Shown here: in pieces, positions 62,523-64,000 of the stretch
How the letters are laid out: the number at the start of each line of letters is the position of its first letter
Numbering within the stretch: position 1 is the first letter of the stretch
From: Candidatus Goldiibacteriota bacterium HGW-Goldbacteria-1
GTDB lineage: Bacteria > Oederibacteriota > PGYV01
Direction of reading: 5' to 3'
Assembly: GCA_002839855.1 (NCBI GenBank)
Contig: PGYV01000002.1
Span: 62,786-126,785 of the forward strand
Length of the DNA: 64,000 nt
The notes under the pieces: model-generated
Told to the model about the DNA's origin: nothing
What the model saw: the letters and a program-made list of their open reading frames with translations, nothing else
Database searches by the model: none
Program-made: the position numbers and the translations under genes

Positions 62523-64000
62523 ATGAAAAAAATAATAACAGCGGTTATACTTTCACTGGCACTGGCGCAGTTTGCGTTTGCCGGAGCTTTTGATAAAGGC
62601 GGCGTGCTTGGCGTTGGCGGCAGGGCGCTTGGAATGGGCCATGCTTTTGGCGCGGTTGCCGATGACGGAAGCGCCGTATACTGGAACACGGCGGGTTTAA
62701 CGCAGCTTGAAAGGGCGGAAGTTAACCTTTTTCTTGGGCCGTTGTTAAACGGAAAGGAATATTACACATTTCTTTCTTTTGGTTCGCCTTTCTTTCAGGA
62801 CACAGCGTGGCAGCTGTCCGTGCTTTCCCTTATACATAACGACAAAAATAACACAAAAGAATTTACCGTAATCGGCAGTTTTGCGTCCGCGCTTAACCTT
62901 GAAAGGACTTTTTCGGTGGGCGTAAACGTTAAGTACTTAAATTATAATTCCACCGCTTCTTATACAACATCATCCGGCACCACGCTTCAGGGAATTGCAA
63001 ACGGGCTTGGGCTTGATCTTGGCGTGCTTTATCAAATGCCTCTTCCTCAGTTTGGAAAAAAAATCAACCTTGGGCTTTTCATACAGGATATTGAGACCAC
63101 GCTGCACTGGCAGGGCGGTACCACAGAAGAAAAAATACCCACCATTTTTAAGATTGCAAGCGCATATTATATAGATGACAACCTTTTAATGACAGCTGAC
63201 CTTGATTTTTTTAATGACCTTAATATAAGCGGAATTCCGCTTCAGGAACCAATTTATGATATCAGCGGAAACACTATTACGGCGCTTAAACCGGATCCAT
63301 ACAGGTTACATGTGGGTGTGGAAGGCTGGTTCTTTAAAAGGCACCTTGGACTGCGCGGCGGATATACGGGTTTTGCCACAATGCAGGGCAGGCTTACAGG
63401 CGGCGTAACTTACAGGGAAGATATATGGGAAGTTGACTACGCATATATAGGGCACGCGGAACACCTTGGGGACTCACACAGATTCTCTGTTATTTTAAGG
63501 TTCGGCACAGAAAGGGAAAAACTTACCGCCATAAGCGTGGTAAGGCCTCCTAAGAATCTGAATTCATATCCGGCAAACGGCGCAATAAACCTGACGTGGG
63601 AGCCAAACGAAGAGCCCAATGTCACGGGTTACGCCATTTACATGAGCAAATCACCGGGCGCAAGGTATATTCCGGTGGCAAAAAGAATAAAAGAAAATTA
63701 TGTGACAATTGACGGCTTAAAGAACGGCACAAGGTATTACTTTGTTGTGGCTTCAATTAATAATACATATCCATCGGTTGAAAGCGCGTACAGCAATGAA
63801 GCTTCAGCGGTACCGGCACCTGTGGTTCCGGGCACGCCTGAAATGTTCCCTGTAGCGCAGAAAAAAGAAGTAAGAAAGAATGGCGCTGTTGATGTAAAGT
63901 GGGGCAAAATGCCTCCTGCAAATATGGCGGGATACAATATTTATATAACGGAATCATCGGGCAAGGGATATGTTAAGGTTAACCCGTCGCCTGTAAATGA
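62523..64000 (+). CDS. PorV/UPF0164-family protein with FN3 domains, cut by window edge
   Basis: Open from ATG 62523 (AGGGGAA upstream) to the last base, at least 492 residues. Signal peptide 1-20 (AQFAFAGAF). The PorV opening VLGVGGRALGMGHAFGAVAD, DDGSAVYWNTAGLTQ is followed by a barrel to about residue 335, ending SHRFSVILRFG. FN3-like domains follow: RPPKNLNSYPAN, NLTWEPNEEPNVTGYAIYMS (about 345-435), and a second from about 440 (VDVKWGKMPPANMAGYNIYI) that continues beyond the window. Only 13 bases separate it from the preceding PorV-type gene, so the two are a tandem pair, probably one operon. The 3' end is unseen. Confidence 0.85.
   Translation, partial: MKKIITAVILSLALAQFAFAGAFDKGGVLGVGGRALGMGHAFGAVADDGSAVYWNTAGLTQLERAEVNLFLGPLLNGKEYYTFLSFGSPFFQDTAWQLSVLSLIHNDKNNTKEFTVIGSFASALNLERTFSVGVNVKYLNYNSTASYTTSSGTTLQGIANGLGLDLGVLYQMPLPQFGKKINLGLFIQDIETTLHWQGGTTEEKIPTIFKIASAYYIDDNLLMTADLDFFNDLNISGIPLQEPIYDISGNTITALKPDPYRLHVGVEGWFFKRHLGLRGGYTGFATMQGRLTGGVTYREDIWEVDYAYIGHAEHLGDSHRFSVILRFGTEREKLTAISVVRPPKNLNSYPANGAINLTWEPNEEPNVTGYAIYMSKSPGARYIPVAKRIKENYVTIDGLKNGTRYYFVVASINNTYPSVESAYSNEASAVPAPVVPGTPEMFPVAQKKEVRKNGAVDVKWGKMPPANMAGYNIYITESSGKGYVKVNPSPVN

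Overview
The window reads as chromosome of an uncultured Gram-negative (diderm) bacterium of roughly 40% GC, judged by eye. Evidence for an outer membrane is direct: LptF/LptG-like permeases, an O-antigen-ligase-like protein, a heptosyltransferase-like glycosyltransferase, OmpA domains, four PorV/UPF0164 barrels and a SprA-family giant barrel. The gene style (Thr-rich 'TNTAT' linkers, FlgD-like WDG modules, palindromic REP-type intergenic repeats, heptamer arrays, many TPR proteins) resembles candidate phyla such as Goldbacteria or Elusimicrobia/Omnitrophica relatives. That placement is inference; no rRNA gene is present to test it.

Layout. 1-2.5 kb: tail of an unknown gene, a TPR protein, a frameshifted REP-associated transposase set among its likely REP repeats, and radC. 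2.5-5 kb: a heptamer tandem array, then a class A penicillin-binding protein on the minus strand. 5.3-7 kb: tRNA-Met(CAU), a REP pair and tilS. 7-21 kb: a 1795-residue Ig-like surface protein, then PorV-like barrel, long TPR protein, TolQ/ExbB, two TolR/ExbD, TonB, an Ig/OmpA-like protein and an unknown protein. 21-26.2 kb: pfkA, a beta-CASP nuclease, ftsE, ftsX and an EnvC-like protein in one tight operon. 26.2-30.4 kb: a REP cluster, then (minus strand) a family 39 glycosyltransferase and two LptF/G permeases. 30.4-35.6 kb: repeat-rich accessory DNA with a solo HicB, a large secreted protein with Thr-rich linkers, a small membrane protein and a zinc-ribbon gene ending in a heptamer array. 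35.6-41.6 kb: PorV-Ig-OmpA fusion, TPR/propeller protein, TPR protein, LacI regulator. 41.8-42.7 kb: two small AT-rich membrane proteins. 43-60 kb: O-antigen-ligase-like protein, GT9, an anchored unknown, the SprA-family translocon, a ten-FN3 secreted protein, mutL, miaA, an MFS transporter and a DUF4416 protein. 60-64 kb: two more PorV-type proteins, the last cut by the window edge.

The most interesting theme is a probable type IX-like export route outside its classical phylum. A SprA-family barrel (46066-52305), four PorV-family barrels and several signal-peptide proteins ending in a 'YPNP...WDG...G.Y' Ig-like module form a plausible translocon/shuttle/cargo set. No GldKLMN/PorKLMN motor genes are visible here, so the system is incomplete in this window. 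A second theme is a REP/RAYT system: hairpin families with a GTAG or GGAG foot are spread over the intergenic DNA, and one family flanks the transposase gene.
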